A DNA stretch of 54,855 nt from an uncultured Bacteroidota bacterium. GTDB taxonomy: Bacteria; Bacteroidota; Bacteroidia; Flavobacteriales; Flavobacteriaceae. The stretch covers positions 1 to 54,855 of the forward strand of contig CACEAZ010000011.1 of assembly GCA_902557655.1 (NCBI GenBank), read 5' to 3'. A program made the position numbers and the translations under genes. The notes below the pieces were generated by a model. It was not told the origin of the DNA, did no database searches, and worked only from the letters and a program-made list of their open reading frames with translations. This document shows, piece by piece, positions 19,336 through 27,614 of the stretch (the stretch's first letter is position 1; the number at the start of each line of letters is the position of its first letter).

Positions 19336-19515
19336 ATGAATGGTTTCTGGAATCCAAATAATTATAATAAGCTGTTTAGTATTGCTGTTTTTTTGACTAT
19401 TCTTGGCGGAATACTTTCGATTATCGAATTACTAACCGAAAACAGCAGTTCGATATTTATGGCAGGTATTATTACGCTTGCTATATTAGTTATTTTTAAA
19501 TCTCGGTTTCACTAA
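19336..19515 (+). CDS. Small two-helix membrane protein, unknown function
   Basis: An ATG four bases after the upstream stop opens a 59-codon frame starting MNGFWNPNNYNKLF and ending FKSRFH. It contains two hydrophobic segments (about residues 14-32, SIAVFLTILGGILSIIELL, and 40-54, IFMAGIITLAILVIF) separated by a short polar TENSSS turn. This is the pattern of a small integral membrane protein with both ends on the same side. It would be read through from the upstream T9SS gene. It ends one base before the convergent UPF0316 gene's stop. I do not recognise the family. The clean hydrophobic pattern and tight spacing argue that it is real. Confidence 0.55.
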   Translation: MNGFWNPNNYNKLFSIAVFLTILGGILSIIELLTENSSSIFMAGIITLAILVIFKSRFH

Positions 19516-19516
19516 A

Positions 19517-20014
19517 TTATTTTCTTAGTGAAGTTGGATTTGCCAAATCAGTTGTGACATAAGCATCTGGGTTTACAGATCTTATTATTGACAGAACCTT
19601 ACTAAGTTTTCTTCTAGGCACAATACACCATGAAATAGTAACAGCCCCATCTCTTCCTTTTGCTTTAATGTCAGTAACCATGAATCCTTTTTCTCTAAGT
19701 GGTTTACTAATATTTGCTGATTTAGACGGAGTAAATACCCTAACCACTGCGCTTCCAAGACCAATAAATTTTTCTAATTGTATTCCCAAAAGAGTGCCTG
19801 CTGCAAAACCAAATGCATACGCGGCAATTAAAAATGGATCGTTGATGTCTTTGATTACTTGTGATACTGCAAGTATCCAAATTGCTGACTCAATTAGTCC
19901 AATGAATGCGCCAAGTACAGGTTTCTTTGTTACCACTAATGCCCTAACCGTGGTTAACGATTGGTCAATAAGTCTCAGAACAAAAATTAATAGTGCAGAT
20001 AAAAAAAGATTCAT
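19517..20014 (-). CDS. UPF0316 family membrane protein (DUF5698/DUF2179)
   Basis: The 165-residue protein has three N-terminal membrane segments (LFLSALLIFVLRLID, LGAFIGLIESAIWILAVSQVI, PFLIAAYAFGFAAGTLLGIQLE) matching DUF5698. A small cytosolic DUF2179 domain follows (about 90-160, GAVVRVFTPSKS-like start, GRDGAVTISWCIVPRRKL). DUF2179 occurs in several membrane protein families and is thought to bind small ligands or nucleotides. The role of UPF0316 proteins is not established. It converges with the small membrane ORF, with one base between the stop codons, and is transcribed away from the GNAT gene. Confidence 0.88.
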   Translation of the reverse strand: MNLFLSALLIFVLRLIDQSLTTVRALVVTKKPVLGAFIGLIESAIWILAVSQVIKDINDPFLIAAYAFGFAAGTLLGIQLEKFIGLGSAVVRVFTPSKSANISKPLREKGFMVTDIKAKGRDGAVTISWCIVPRRKLSKVLSIIRSVNPDAYVTTDLANPTSLRK

Positions 20015-20073
20015 TTTTTAAATTTCTAAATTTTATTATCTAAAATTAGATGATTTTGTAAAGCTTTTAATTT

Positions 20074-20081
20074 TAAATTTG
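20074..20081 (+). promoter_or_regulatory. Candidate -7 box for the GNAT-MATE pair
   Basis: An exact TAAATTTG lies 19 bp before the GNAT start codon. A TTTG at 20055-20058 is only 15 nt upstream, shorter than the usual 19-21, so the -33 match is poor. Confidence 0.35.
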
Positions 20082-20100
20082 TTTTTTTATTCACTTAGTT

Positions 20101-20601
20101 ATGATAAGGGCTGGAACTATTTCTGACATTGATTCCATTTTAAATATCACAAAATCATGTGCAGCTCACATGATTCAAAATGGAATCTATCAATGGAATG
20201 AAAATTATCCAGATAAAGGCTCATTTATCAATGACGTAGAAAATAACGAGCTGTATGTTTATGTTGAAAACGAAAAAGTGATAGCTTGTATTTCGCTTTG
20301 TAATGAAATGGATGAGGTTTATATTCCTGTAACTTGGAAAACCAAAAATCAGAACAATTTATACATTCATCGACTAGCAGTTCGTCCTGATTTTCAAAAA
20401 AAAGGAGTCGGAAGAGATTTGATGAATTTTGCAGAAAACTTCGCTAGAAAAAAAGAGTATAAATCTATAAGGTTGGATACATTTTCAAAGAATAAAAGAA
20501 ATTTAAAATTTTATAAATCTAGGGGCTATCATCAATTGGAAAGTATATATTTTCCAAAGCAAAGTGAATTTCCTTTTTATTGCTATGAATTAATAATTTG
20601 A
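20101..20601 (+). CDS. GNAT family N-acetyltransferase
   Basis: The 166-residue protein has the GNAT fold: an N-terminal IRAGTISDIDSIL strand/helix, a central strand pair, motif A LAVRPDFQKKGVGRDLM (about 99-115) that binds the acetyl-CoA pyrophosphate, and motif B with NLKFYKSRGYH. It transfers an acetyl group from acetyl-CoA to an amine; the substrate is unknown. The segment between ELYVYVENEKVIACISL and IHRLAVRP is typical of the RimI-like group, but no specific assignment is safe. Its stop codon overlaps the TTG start of the MATE gene by 4 bp, so the two are translationally coupled. Confidence 0.9.
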   Translation: MIRAGTISDIDSILNITKSCAAHMIQNGIYQWNENYPDKGSFINDVENNELYVYVENEKVIACISLCNEMDEVYIPVTWKTKNQNNLYIHRLAVRPDFQKKGVGRDLMNFAENFARKKEYKSIRLDTFSKNKRNLKFYKSRGYHQLESIYFPKQSEFPFYCYELII

Positions 20602-21923
20602 TAAAATCGGTTAAAATTTCTGACATACAAAAGCTAGCAATACCTGCTTTAATTTCTGGTATCGCAGAACCAATATTGTCTATTACGGATACTATTATTG
20701 TTGGGAATATTCCTGAAAATGCAACTATATCACTTGGTGCTGTTGGTATTGTGGGAAGTTTTATTTCTATGCTAATATGGGTTTTTGGTCAAACAAGAAG
20801 CGTTATTGCTTCCATAATTGCTCAGGCAGTTGGAAAAAATAACTTAAAAGAGGTTCAAACCCTACCAGCTCAAGGAATTTTAATTATTATCTCAAGTAGC
20901 ATATTAATTATACTTCTTACGTACTTTAACTCAGAAGGTTTATTTAGATTCTACAATGCAAGTGGAAAACTTCTACAATTTTGCGTTGATTATTTTAATA
21001 TTAGGGTTTGGGGGCTTCCATTTACCCTGTTAACAATCGGGGTTTTTGGAATATTTAGAGGGCTTCAGAACACCTATTATCCAATGATAATTGCAATTGT
21101 AGGAACTTTATTAAACATTGTACTAGATATTATTTTTGTTTACGGAATTGATGGGTTTATCAACCCTATGTATATTAAAGGTGCGGCTTATGCAAGTTTG
21201 ATTGCACAAATAACAATGGCAATCCTTGCGATAATATTATTATATAAAAAGACCGAAATTAAACTTTCTGTCGAACTTCCTTTTCACCCTAAAATAAAGT
21301 CTTTTCTTTCCATGTTTGGAAATCTAGTTATTAGAACTGCTTCTTTAAATGTGACCTTGTATTTCTGTAATGCTTTTTCAACAAAGTATGGAGATGAATT
21401 TATAGCAGCTTATACAATAGCAATAAATCTTTGGTTTCTAGTTGCGTTTATTATCGATGGGTATTCTAGTGCAGGAACAATTTTATCAGGAAAGTTGTAC
21501 GGAGAAAAATCATATGGTGTGCTTATGAAATTTGGAAATGATCTAACAAAAATTGGAGTCAAGATTGGTTTTTTAATGACCTTCATTGGATTAGTTTTTT
21601 ATTATCCCCTTGGGAAAATATTCAACAACGATCCAATTGTTCTAAGTGAATTTTATAGTGTCTTTTGGATTGTATTAGCAATGCTACCTCTGTGCTCTAT
21701 TGCATTTATTTTTGACGGAATATATAAAGGTTTGGGGTGGATGAAGGACCTTAGAAATGTTTTGTTGTTTTCAACTTTTATTGTATTTGTTCCATTTGTT
21801 ATGTTATTCGACCATTATGAATTTGGATTGCATGGAATATTTTATGCATTCACTCTTTGGATTTTAGCAAGGTCAATTCCATTGATTATTAAATTCAAAA
21901 AAACATTTAATAAGCTATCATAA
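20598..21923 (+). CDS. MATE family efflux transporter
   Basis: The 441-residue polytopic protein has about 12 hydrophobic segments in two homologous halves and no signal peptide. Typical MATE features are the N-terminal IPALISGIAEPILSITDTIIVG segment, the GQTRSVIASIIAQAVGKN stretch near residue 65, the mid-protein FGIFRGLQNTYYPM, and AxxxEGxA-like residues in the second half (VAFIIDGYSSAGTILSGKLYGE). These proteins export cationic drugs or metabolites with Na+ or H+ influx. The start is a TTG overlapping the GNAT stop in a 4-bp overlap. The substrate is not predictable. Coupling to an acetyltransferase hints at modify-and-export of one compound, but this is speculative. Confidence 0.93.
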   Translation: MIKSVKISDIQKLAIPALISGIAEPILSITDTIIVGNIPENATISLGAVGIVGSFISMLIWVFGQTRSVIASIIAQAVGKNNLKEVQTLPAQGILIIISSSILIILLTYFNSEGLFRFYNASGKLLQFCVDYFNIRVWGLPFTLLTIGVFGIFRGLQNTYYPMIIAIVGTLLNIVLDIIFVYGIDGFINPMYIKGAAYASLIAQITMAILAIILLYKKTEIKLSVELPFHPKIKSFLSMFGNLVIRTASLNVTLYFCNAFSTKYGDEFIAAYTIAINLWFLVAFIIDGYSSAGTILSGKLYGEKSYGVLMKFGNDLTKIGVKIGFLMTFIGLVFYYPLGKIFNNDPIVLSEFYSVFWIVLAMLPLCSIAFIFDGIYKGLGWMKDLRNVLLFSTFIVFVPFVMLFDHYEFGLHGIFYAFTLWILARSIPLIIKFKKTFNKLS

Positions 21924-21929
21924 AAAATG

Positions 21930-21937
21930 TACATTTG
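21930..21937 (+). promoter_or_regulatory. Candidate -7 box for queD
   Basis: An exact TACATTTG lies 19 bp before the queD ATG. A TTTA at 21906-21909 is exactly 20 nt upstream and may act as a degenerate -33 box. Confidence 0.5.
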
Positions 21938-21956
21938 GAGCTCAATAATTAGCTAA

Positions 21957-22406
21957 ATGTCAAAAATTAGAATTACGAAAAAATTTAGATTTGAAGCTGC
22001 TCATGCACTTTATGGCTATGACGGAAAATGCAAAAATATTCATGGGCATAACTATAATCTTTTTGTTACCATAATTGGATCTCCTGTAAAAGATGATTCT
22101 AATGTAAAGTATGGAATGGTCATGGATTTTGGTGATCTAAAAAAAATTGTCAACTCTGAAATTGTCGATAAATTTGATCACTCTGTAATATTTAATAAAA
22201 ATTCACCTCATAAAGAATTGGCTGACGAATTAATCAAAAATGGTCACAAAGTAATTTTAGCTGATTATCAGCCAACCATTGAGGAAATGGTAATAGACTT
22301 TGCCAATAGAATCTCTTCAAAACTTCCTTCTGAAATTAAACTCCATTGCTTAAAGTTAGAAGAAACGGAAACTTCGTATTCTGAGTGGTTTGCTGCTGAC
22401 AATTAA
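21957..22406 (+). CDS. queD: 6-carboxy-5,6,7,8-tetrahydropterin synthase (QueD/PTPS family)
   Basis: The 149-residue protein shows the PTPS/QueD zinc site (His16 in FEAAHAL, His29 and His31 in IHGHNY), a catalytic Cys25 in GKCKNIHGH, the Asp-His pair in KFDHSVIF, and the ligand-binding Glu in LEETETSYSEW. It converts 7,8-dihydroneopterin triphosphate to 6-carboxytetrahydropterin in the queuosine/7-deazaguanine pathway in the cytosol. Cys before the HGH motif favours QueD, but a sepiapterin-pathway PTPS role cannot be excluded. No other queuosine genes are nearby. It has its own candidate promoter and precedes lpxH by 29 bp. Confidence 0.93.
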   Translation: MSKIRITKKFRFEAAHALYGYDGKCKNIHGHNYNLFVTIIGSPVKDDSNVKYGMVMDFGDLKKIVNSEIVDKFDHSVIFNKNSPHKELADELIKNGHKVILADYQPTIEEMVIDFANRISSKLPSEIKLHCLKLEETETSYSEWFAADN

Positions 22407-22415
22407 TCTTTTGTA

Positions 22416-22423
22416 TATCTTTG
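22416..22423 (+). promoter_or_regulatory. Candidate -7 box for lpxH
   Basis: An exact TATCTTTG lies 12 bp before the lpxH ATG. A TTTG at 22389-22392 is 23 nt upstream, slightly longer than the usual spacing. Confidence 0.45.
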
Positions 22424-22435
22424 ATCTTATAAGTC

Positions 22436-23188
22436 ATGAAAGTAGAACAAGGAAAAAAAATATATTTTGCATCTGACAACCATTTAGGAATTCCTGATTC
22501 CAGATCAAGCCTGGTTCGTGAAAAGAAGTTTGTGAAATGGTTAGATACAATTAAAACTGATGCCCACTCAATTTATCTTCTAGGTGATTTATTTGACTTT
22601 TGGTTTGAATACAAAACAGTTGTGCCAAAAGGCTTCGTCAGGGTTTTGGGAAAAGTTGCTGAGATAGCAGACTCAGGTATACCTATATATTTCTTTGCCG
22701 GCAATCACGATATGTGGGTCAGAGACTATTTTCAATTAGAACTTGGCGTGAAGGTAATCACAGAACCTCAACAGTTTATAATCAATGAAAAAACTTTTTT
22801 AATTGGGCATGGTGACGGATTAGGGCCTGGCGACAAATCATACAAGTTGATGAAAAAGTATGTTACCGGTAACGGATTATTTAGGTGGTTATTTGGATGG
22901 ATTCATCCTGATATTGGTGTAAAGCTTGGCCAATTTCTTTCAAAGGAAAAGAAAATAATGTCAGCAAAAAAAGATCTAGGTGATGTTGAAAATCAATGGC
23001 TAACCCAATATTGTAGAAAAAAGCTAGACGCAAACCATTACGATTATTTTATTTTTGGCCACTCGCACATTCCAGTTGATATTGAATTATCAGCAGAGTC
23101 GAAATACATAAATCTTGGGGATTGGATTACAAATTTTACCTATGCTGAATTCGATGGAGAAAACTTATCTCTTAAAAAGTTTGATTAG
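22436..23188 (+). CDS. lpxH: UDP-2,3-diacylglucosamine diphosphatase (LpxH-type)
   Basis: The 250-residue calcineurin-like phosphoesterase has all five metal motifs in order: ASDNHLG (DxH), LLGDLFDFW (GD), FAGNHDMW (GNHD), IGHGDGLG (GH) and FGHSHIP (GHxH). The DFWFEYK segment and the helical insert after GPGDKSYKLMKKY are LpxH-like. It hydrolyses UDP-2,3-diacylglucosamine to lipid X and UMP in lipid A synthesis at the inner membrane. It is convergent with the TonB receptor gene and overlaps its 3' end by 4 bp. Confidence 0.9.
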   Translation: MKVEQGKKIYFASDNHLGIPDSRSSLVREKKFVKWLDTIKTDAHSIYLLGDLFDFWFEYKTVVPKGFVRVLGKVAEIADSGIPIYFFAGNHDMWVRDYFQLELGVKVITEPQQFIINEKTFLIGHGDGLGPGDKSYKLMKKYVTGNGLFRWLFGWIHPDIGVKLGQFLSKEKKIMSAKKDLGDVENQWLTQYCRKKLDANHYDYFIFGHSHIPVDIELSAESKYINLGDWITNFTYAEFDGENLSLKKFD

Positions 23189-25161
23189 AAATTAGTTGAT
23201 ACGCTAAATATATATGATCTCAAACTTGCAGGCTCATAAAACCTGTTTCCAAAAGCATTCAGACGAATATTGTCATAATATTTTTCATCAAACAAATTTC
23301 GTATTTGAAATCCTGCTGTAATATGTAAATCTTTTATTCTGTAAGTGTTCTTCAAAGCAAAGTTTGATAAAAAGAATGACGGGACTTTAAATTGATTCAT
23401 GTTGTCTGCAAATAATGAATGTGCATACTTAAGGTCAAGCTTTGCATAAAAGGTGTCTTTATTTAAAATCCATTCAATCGAAAAATTTGATTTTGGTACA
23501 CCAGGTAGCTGTCCGTTAATAAGTTGATTTGTAAACTCATAATTTGCCTGAGTATATGAAGCATTAAAAGTATTTAGCTTGTTTGGTCTATAAGATCCCT
23601 CTAGTTCAATTCCATATCTTTTTGAAGTTCCCAGGTTTCTGTAATAATTCATTCCCCAAATTTCATAACTCACAATTTCATCTTCAGTGTTGATATAAAA
23701 AGCTGTTACATTATAAGAAACATCTTTAAGAGGTTTTCTAAAACCTATGTCTACCCCTTTTGAAATCATTGGTGATAGTTCTTCGTTAAAACCTGTTCCG
23801 TTTGGGTTTGCTGATAGCTCACTTAGTGAGGGTGTTTCATAGGATTGTCCATAGTTGATATAGACTTCTCCTTTATTACTTGCTCGGAATATTAATCCAA
23901 GGTTGGGTGACAAGGCATTTAATGATTTTGAGTAATCAATATATTGTTGGTCTATCCCAATATTTTCATCCAAAGAGATTTCATGTCCGTCATATCTAAG
24001 CCCAGCTTGTATGCTGTATTTAGGTTTATTGAATGAACCCAAAATAAATGCTCCATAAGACTTGAAAGATTCTATTTGATCCATTACTTTAATTCCTTTT
24101 TCACCCTCATTATTTTCAAATCTTTTTCTATCATCTTTTTGATCTTGAATTGACGTGCCGACCATCCATTCAAAATTTTGAGATTTATCTTTAATGCTTA
24201 TTTCTACGCCGGAAAAATCTCTATTTAATTCAACATAGCCTCCATTTGTAAAGGGTAATAATCCAACAAAATTTCTATTACTGTAATATACGTTTGAATT
24301 AACCTGACCTAGTTTTGTGTCCCAGTCTAAAACTACTCCTGTCTGAATTTGTTTGATTGATTCTTGGGAATTAAAAAGCAAATTTCTATCTCTAGCTTGT
24401 GATCTATTTTCTTCAACTGATTCAATATTTAATCCTCCAGGATCATAAGCATATGGGCTTTCAAAATAAAGCAAATTAAATTTCAAATTCATGTTTTGAA
24501 ATTTTCTTATGTGCTTAAAAAATAATGACTTATTCAAGTAACTGCTATGATCTCTATATCCATCACTCTCAGCTTGAGAGATGTTTAAAATAGTGGATGA
24601 CTTTTCACTATTTGTTGAATATGTTCCTTTAATATTTTTATAACCATAACTTCCATAACCAGCCTCTACAATATACTTGTCATTAAGATTAGAAAAGGTA
24701 TTTATGCTTACTACCCCTCCTGATGAGTTCCCATATCTTGTGGATGATAAACTTTTTATTATCTCAACATTCTCAATCAGCTGAAAAGGAATATTGTCTA
24801 CTTGTGATTGACCATCTGGTGTTGTAAGTGGTATTCCATCTAAAATAATTTTTAACCCTCTAATTCCGAAAGCGGAGCGGGCACCAAAACCTCTTATTGA
24901 CATTCTATTATCCTGTGCTTGATTTTCACTATTTGTAATCCAAAGACCTGAAGAAAAATCAATTGCGTCTTGAAAATTCACAGGCTTAATTTCATATTCG
25001 TCATATGAAATTTCTGAAACAGTTAGAGCTGGATTATTCTGATTAATAAGTGGGGTCTTTAAAAGAATTTGATCCAGGCTTAGAGTGTCTGATTTAAATG
25101 CAAATGCATTTAAAAAAAACATTGAAATGACTAATAAAACAGCCAACTTATTTGTTTTCAT
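23185..25161 (-). CDS. TonB-dependent outer membrane receptor
   Basis: The 658-residue protein has a signal peptide (LAVLLVISMFFLNAFAF). A plug domain (about 35-165) contains ALTVSEISYDEYEIKP, RMSIRGFGARSAFGIRGLKI, DGIPLTTPDGQSQ and RYGNSSGGVVSI. A beta-barrel follows, ending in RSYIFSVSTNF. Unlike SusC it is short and lacks the carboxypeptidase-like N-terminal domain, and no SusD partner follows. That pattern fits uptake of iron complexes, vitamins or other small ligands rather than glycans. Its start overlaps the end of the MFS gene by 14 bp, making it the last gene of a tightly packed five-gene minus-strand run. Pairing with an EntS-like exporter could suggest a siderophore link, but there is no biosynthesis gene here. 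Confidence 0.93.
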   Translation of the reverse strand: MKTNKLAVLLVISMFFLNAFAFKSDTLSLDQILLKTPLINQNNPALTVSEISYDEYEIKPVNFQDAIDFSSGLWITNSENQAQDNRMSIRGFGARSAFGIRGLKIILDGIPLTTPDGQSQVDNIPFQLIENVEIIKSLSSTRYGNSSGGVVSINTFSNLNDKYIVEAGYGSYGYKNIKGTYSTNSEKSSTILNISQAESDGYRDHSSYLNKSLFFKHIRKFQNMNLKFNLLYFESPYAYDPGGLNIESVEENRSQARDRNLLFNSQESIKQIQTGVVLDWDTKLGQVNSNVYYSNRNFVGLLPFTNGGYVELNRDFSGVEISIKDKSQNFEWMVGTSIQDQKDDRKRFENNEGEKGIKVMDQIESFKSYGAFILGSFNKPKYSIQAGLRYDGHEISLDENIGIDQQYIDYSKSLNALSPNLGLIFRASNKGEVYINYGQSYETPSLSELSANPNGTGFNEELSPMISKGVDIGFRKPLKDVSYNVTAFYINTEDEIVSYEIWGMNYYRNLGTSKRYGIELEGSYRPNKLNTFNASYTQANYEFTNQLINGQLPGVPKSNFSIEWILNKDTFYAKLDLKYAHSLFADNMNQFKVPSFFLSNFALKNTYRIKDLHITAGFQIRNLFDEKYYDNIRLNAFGNRFYEPASLRSYIFSVSTNF

Positions 25162-26410
25162 TCATGTCTTTTGTTAAGTCTAAACTTCTAAATTTTGGAA
25201 ACTTAATTGCAGTAAATCCTACGGTTAGTATTGTCATCACTCCGCCGAAAACTACTGCAGGAACAGTACCCATTAATTTGGCTGTAGCTCCACTTTCAAA
25301 GGCCCCAAGCTCATTTGATGAACCAACAAAAATAGAATTTACCGAAGCCACCCTTCCTCTAAACTCATCCGGAGTTTTAAGTTGTAAAATAGTTTGTCTA
25401 ATAATCATTGAAACCCCATCCGTTAATCCATACATAAATAATGCAAATACCGATAGCCAAAATATGTCAGAAACTCCAAAGACAATTATTGAAATTCCAA
25501 AACAGAAGATGGCAAGGAGTAATTTCTTACCTGCATTTACTGTAAGCGGAATGTGTGCAGAAGCAACCATCATTAGAACTGAACCAACTGCTGGTGCAGC
25601 ACGTAAAATCCCAAATCCCTCTGAACCCACATTTAATATGTCTTGTGCGTAAATTGGTAGCAGTGCAATGGCTCCTCCAAATAATACTGCAACCATGTCA
25701 AGAGTCAATGCAACTAAAATAGCCTTTGTTTTGTACACAAAGTTTAATCCTGCTTTTAAACTTTGAAATATTGGTTCGCCAATTTTAGGATTTAAAATGG
25801 GTTTCTTTTTTATAAACCCGATCAATAAAAGCCCAATTACAATTGTAGCAAGCACAATTCCCATCGAATTATGAACGCCAATCCAAGCAATAGAAAAACC
25901 TGCAAAAGCTGGACCTAGAACAACTGCTAATTGCCAAGTTGAACTACTCCAAGTTGCTGCGTTTGGATAGACACGTTTTGGCACAATTAAAGCAACCAAA
26001 GAAAAAATTGTTGGGCCAATAAAAGCTCTTATAAAACCGCCTAAAAAAACCAATATATATATCCCTATTAAAATTTGGGAGTTTTCATAATTATCATAAA
26101 CATATGGACTTGTAATAAAATAGTAGCCTATGGCAACCAATAAAAACGCCGTAATACACTGAACAAATAGCATCTTTTTTTCCCGTTGATCCACAATATG
26201 TCCCGCAAAGAGTGCTGTTGATATGGCAGGGATAACCTCAACCAAACCAATTAGACCTAGTGATAAGGGGTCTTTTGTAAGACTATAGACTTCCCACTCA
26301 ACAATGATAAACTGCATTGACCAACCGAAGACCAAAATAAATCTTATAATAAGGAAAAAATTAAATTCCTTAAATCTTAAAGCTGCGTACGGATCTAATT
26401 TCTCCTTCAA
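25148..26410 (-). CDS. MFS transporter, EntS/MFS_3-like
   Basis: The 420-residue protein has about 12 membrane segments. The N-terminal half has SLTKDPLSLGLIGLVEVIP and the loop GHIVDQREKKMLF, the MFS_3 form of the GxxxDRxxR loop. The second half contains LDMVAVLFGGAIALLPIYAQDIL and RGRVASVNSIFVGSSNELGAFESG, both typical of the enterobactin-exporter (EntS)-like subgroup. It probably exports a small molecule; the substrate is unknown. It starts one base after the nuclease gene's stop, and its 3' end overlaps the TonB receptor start by 14 bp, so an outer membrane receptor and an exporter are translated from one message. Confidence 0.92.
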   Translation of the reverse strand: MKEKLDPYAALRFKEFNFFLIIRFILVFGWSMQFIIVEWEVYSLTKDPLSLGLIGLVEVIPAISTALFAGHIVDQREKKMLFVQCITAFLLVAIGYYFITSPYVYDNYENSQILIGIYILVFLGGFIRAFIGPTIFSLVALIVPKRVYPNAATWSSSTWQLAVVLGPAFAGFSIAWIGVHNSMGIVLATIVIGLLLIGFIKKKPILNPKIGEPIFQSLKAGLNFVYKTKAILVALTLDMVAVLFGGAIALLPIYAQDILNVGSEGFGILRAAPAVGSVLMMVASAHIPLTVNAGKKLLLAIFCFGISIIVFGVSDIFWLSVFALFMYGLTDGVSMIIRQTILQLKTPDEFRGRVASVNSIFVGSSNELGAFESGATAKLMGTVPAVVFGGVMTILTVGFTAIKFPKFRSLDLTKDMNENK

Positions 26411-26411
26411 T

Positions 26412-27191
26412 TTACTTACTTATTTCTTTAGCTTGATCTATCAAAAATTTTGCCTCTTTTTTCATCTCCGGTAATTTTAAATGAACATAGTTATTGTAGT
26501 TTGGGTGTAGCACCAGTAAATTCATCGAGCTAATTTTCTTGTCATAATAATTTTCAAGAATGAATTTGTAAACATTTTGTTGAAGAGCGTACCTGTTAAA
26601 ACTATTGTCTGCTATGTGTGATAGACCGTTACGCCCATAATTGAAATCCTTGAGAATCGGATGATTATTTTTATCTATTAATTTTGAAGTTCTTTTCCAA
26701 TCAAAAATAAATAGCTCTCCATTTTCTTTTTTGTAAACCATGTCTACTGTACCTGCTAAAGACAGGCTTTGATCAAATATTCTCCACTCTGTTCTGTATG
26801 CTTCAAGCTTTTTATATTTATTGTGAAAATTTTTGAAGTACTCAAATTCAGGGGGGTAATCCTTATGAAATCTTTCATTATAAAAGTCTTCAATTTTTTC
26901 GTGAAGAATGGTACCTTTTGAAGCTGCTTCAATTCTCTTGTTTTCCCAGCCATCTAATATCTTTTTTATAGTAGCTTTTAATATTTCAGAATCATAATGA
27001 ACATGGTCTTGATTTAATTTTTCTATTGCTTTGCGCTCTGCCCAATAGGCTGAATCAAATTCAGGAAAAAATTTAGCTATAATTTCTGTAACCGAAAATT
27101 TAGCTTTTTTTCCGTCAATAAAATAATTATGCTGAGCTTCGTCAAAACTTATTCTACTGTCATTAATATGTTTATGAATTTGGGATAACAA
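26412..27191 (-). CDS. PD-(D/E)XK superfamily nuclease (RecB C-domain-like)
   Basis: The 259-residue protein shows the RecB-like active site in order: GTILHEKIEDF (His97, Glu101), a Glu in YRTEWRIF (Glu135), AGTVDMV (Asp150), FIFDWKR (Asp164, Lys166) and the QxxxY motif (Gln204, Tyr208). The motif set is complete, so it should be catalytically competent as a metal-dependent DNA nuclease. It has no helicase domain and no CRISPR, toxin or phage neighbours. It is embedded between OsmC and an MFS transporter with gaps of 2 and 1 bp. Possible roles are DNA repair or processing; nothing here decides between them. An N-terminal segment (HNYFIDGKKAKFSVTEIIAK) resembles the entry region of small exonucleases of this type. 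Confidence 0.85.
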   Translation of the reverse strand: MLSQIHKHINDSRISFDEAQHNYFIDGKKAKFSVTEIIAKFFPEFDSAYWAERKAIEKLNQDHVHYDSEILKATIKKILDGWENKRIEAASKGTILHEKIEDFYNERFHKDYPPEFEYFKNFHNKYKKLEAYRTEWRIFDQSLSLAGTVDMVYKKENGELFIFDWKRTSKLIDKNNHPILKDFNYGRNGLSHIADNSFNRYALQQNVYKFILENYYDKKISSMNLLVLHPNYNNYVHLKLPEMKKEAKFLIDQAKEISK

Positions 27192-27193
27192 GT

Positions 27194-27610
27194 CTAATTG
27201 TATTTTATTTCTATTTTTACCCCTGAGAATCCTCTAAACATTTCCATTACTCCGCAATATCTTGTTACAGATAAATCAACAGCTTTCTCTATTTTTTCCT
27301 TATCTAATTCTTGTCCAAAAAAGTGATATTCAACTGTGACTTTATTATAAAATCTTGGATGCTCATCTGTTAAAGAGGCTAATGTGTTAATCTTAAAGTC
27401 TTCAAGCTCAACTCTCATTTTTTTAAGTATTGCAACGACATCAAGGCCCGAGCAAACAGCAAGTGAACCAAGCATTATTGCTTTTGGAGAAGCTATCTTT
27501 TCTTCACCCTCAGCACTTGTTCCGAGAATAGTTGAAACCCCGTTGGGGTTAATGCATTCAAACTCTGTTGTTCCCTTTTTCCAATTTGTAATTACTGTAT
27601 TTGTATCCAT
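27194..27610 (-). CDS. OsmC family peroxiredoxin-like protein
   Basis: An upstream ATG at 27634 would overlap rsmI by 20 bp. The ATG at 27610 (MDTNTVITNWKKGTTEF) is the usual OsmC start and lies 4 bp after the rsmI stop, so it is preferred, giving 138 residues. Two conserved cysteines are present, in SLAVCSGLDVVAILKK and SVTRYCGVMEMFRG, the redox pair of OsmC/Ohr proteins that reduce organic peroxides. KKMRVELEDFKI and the GFSGVKIEIKY ending are typical. It is probably cytosolic, in an operon-like run with rsmI and a nuclease. YhfA-type OsmC paralogues with sulfur-transfer roles are an alternative. Confidence 0.9.
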   Translation of the reverse strand: MDTNTVITNWKKGTTEFECINPNGVSTILGTSAEGEEKIASPKAIMLGSLAVCSGLDVVAILKKMRVELEDFKINTLASLTDEHPRFYNKVTVEYHFFGQELDKEKIEKAVDLSVTRYCGVMEMFRGFSGVKIEIKYN

Positions 27611-27614
27611 GTTT

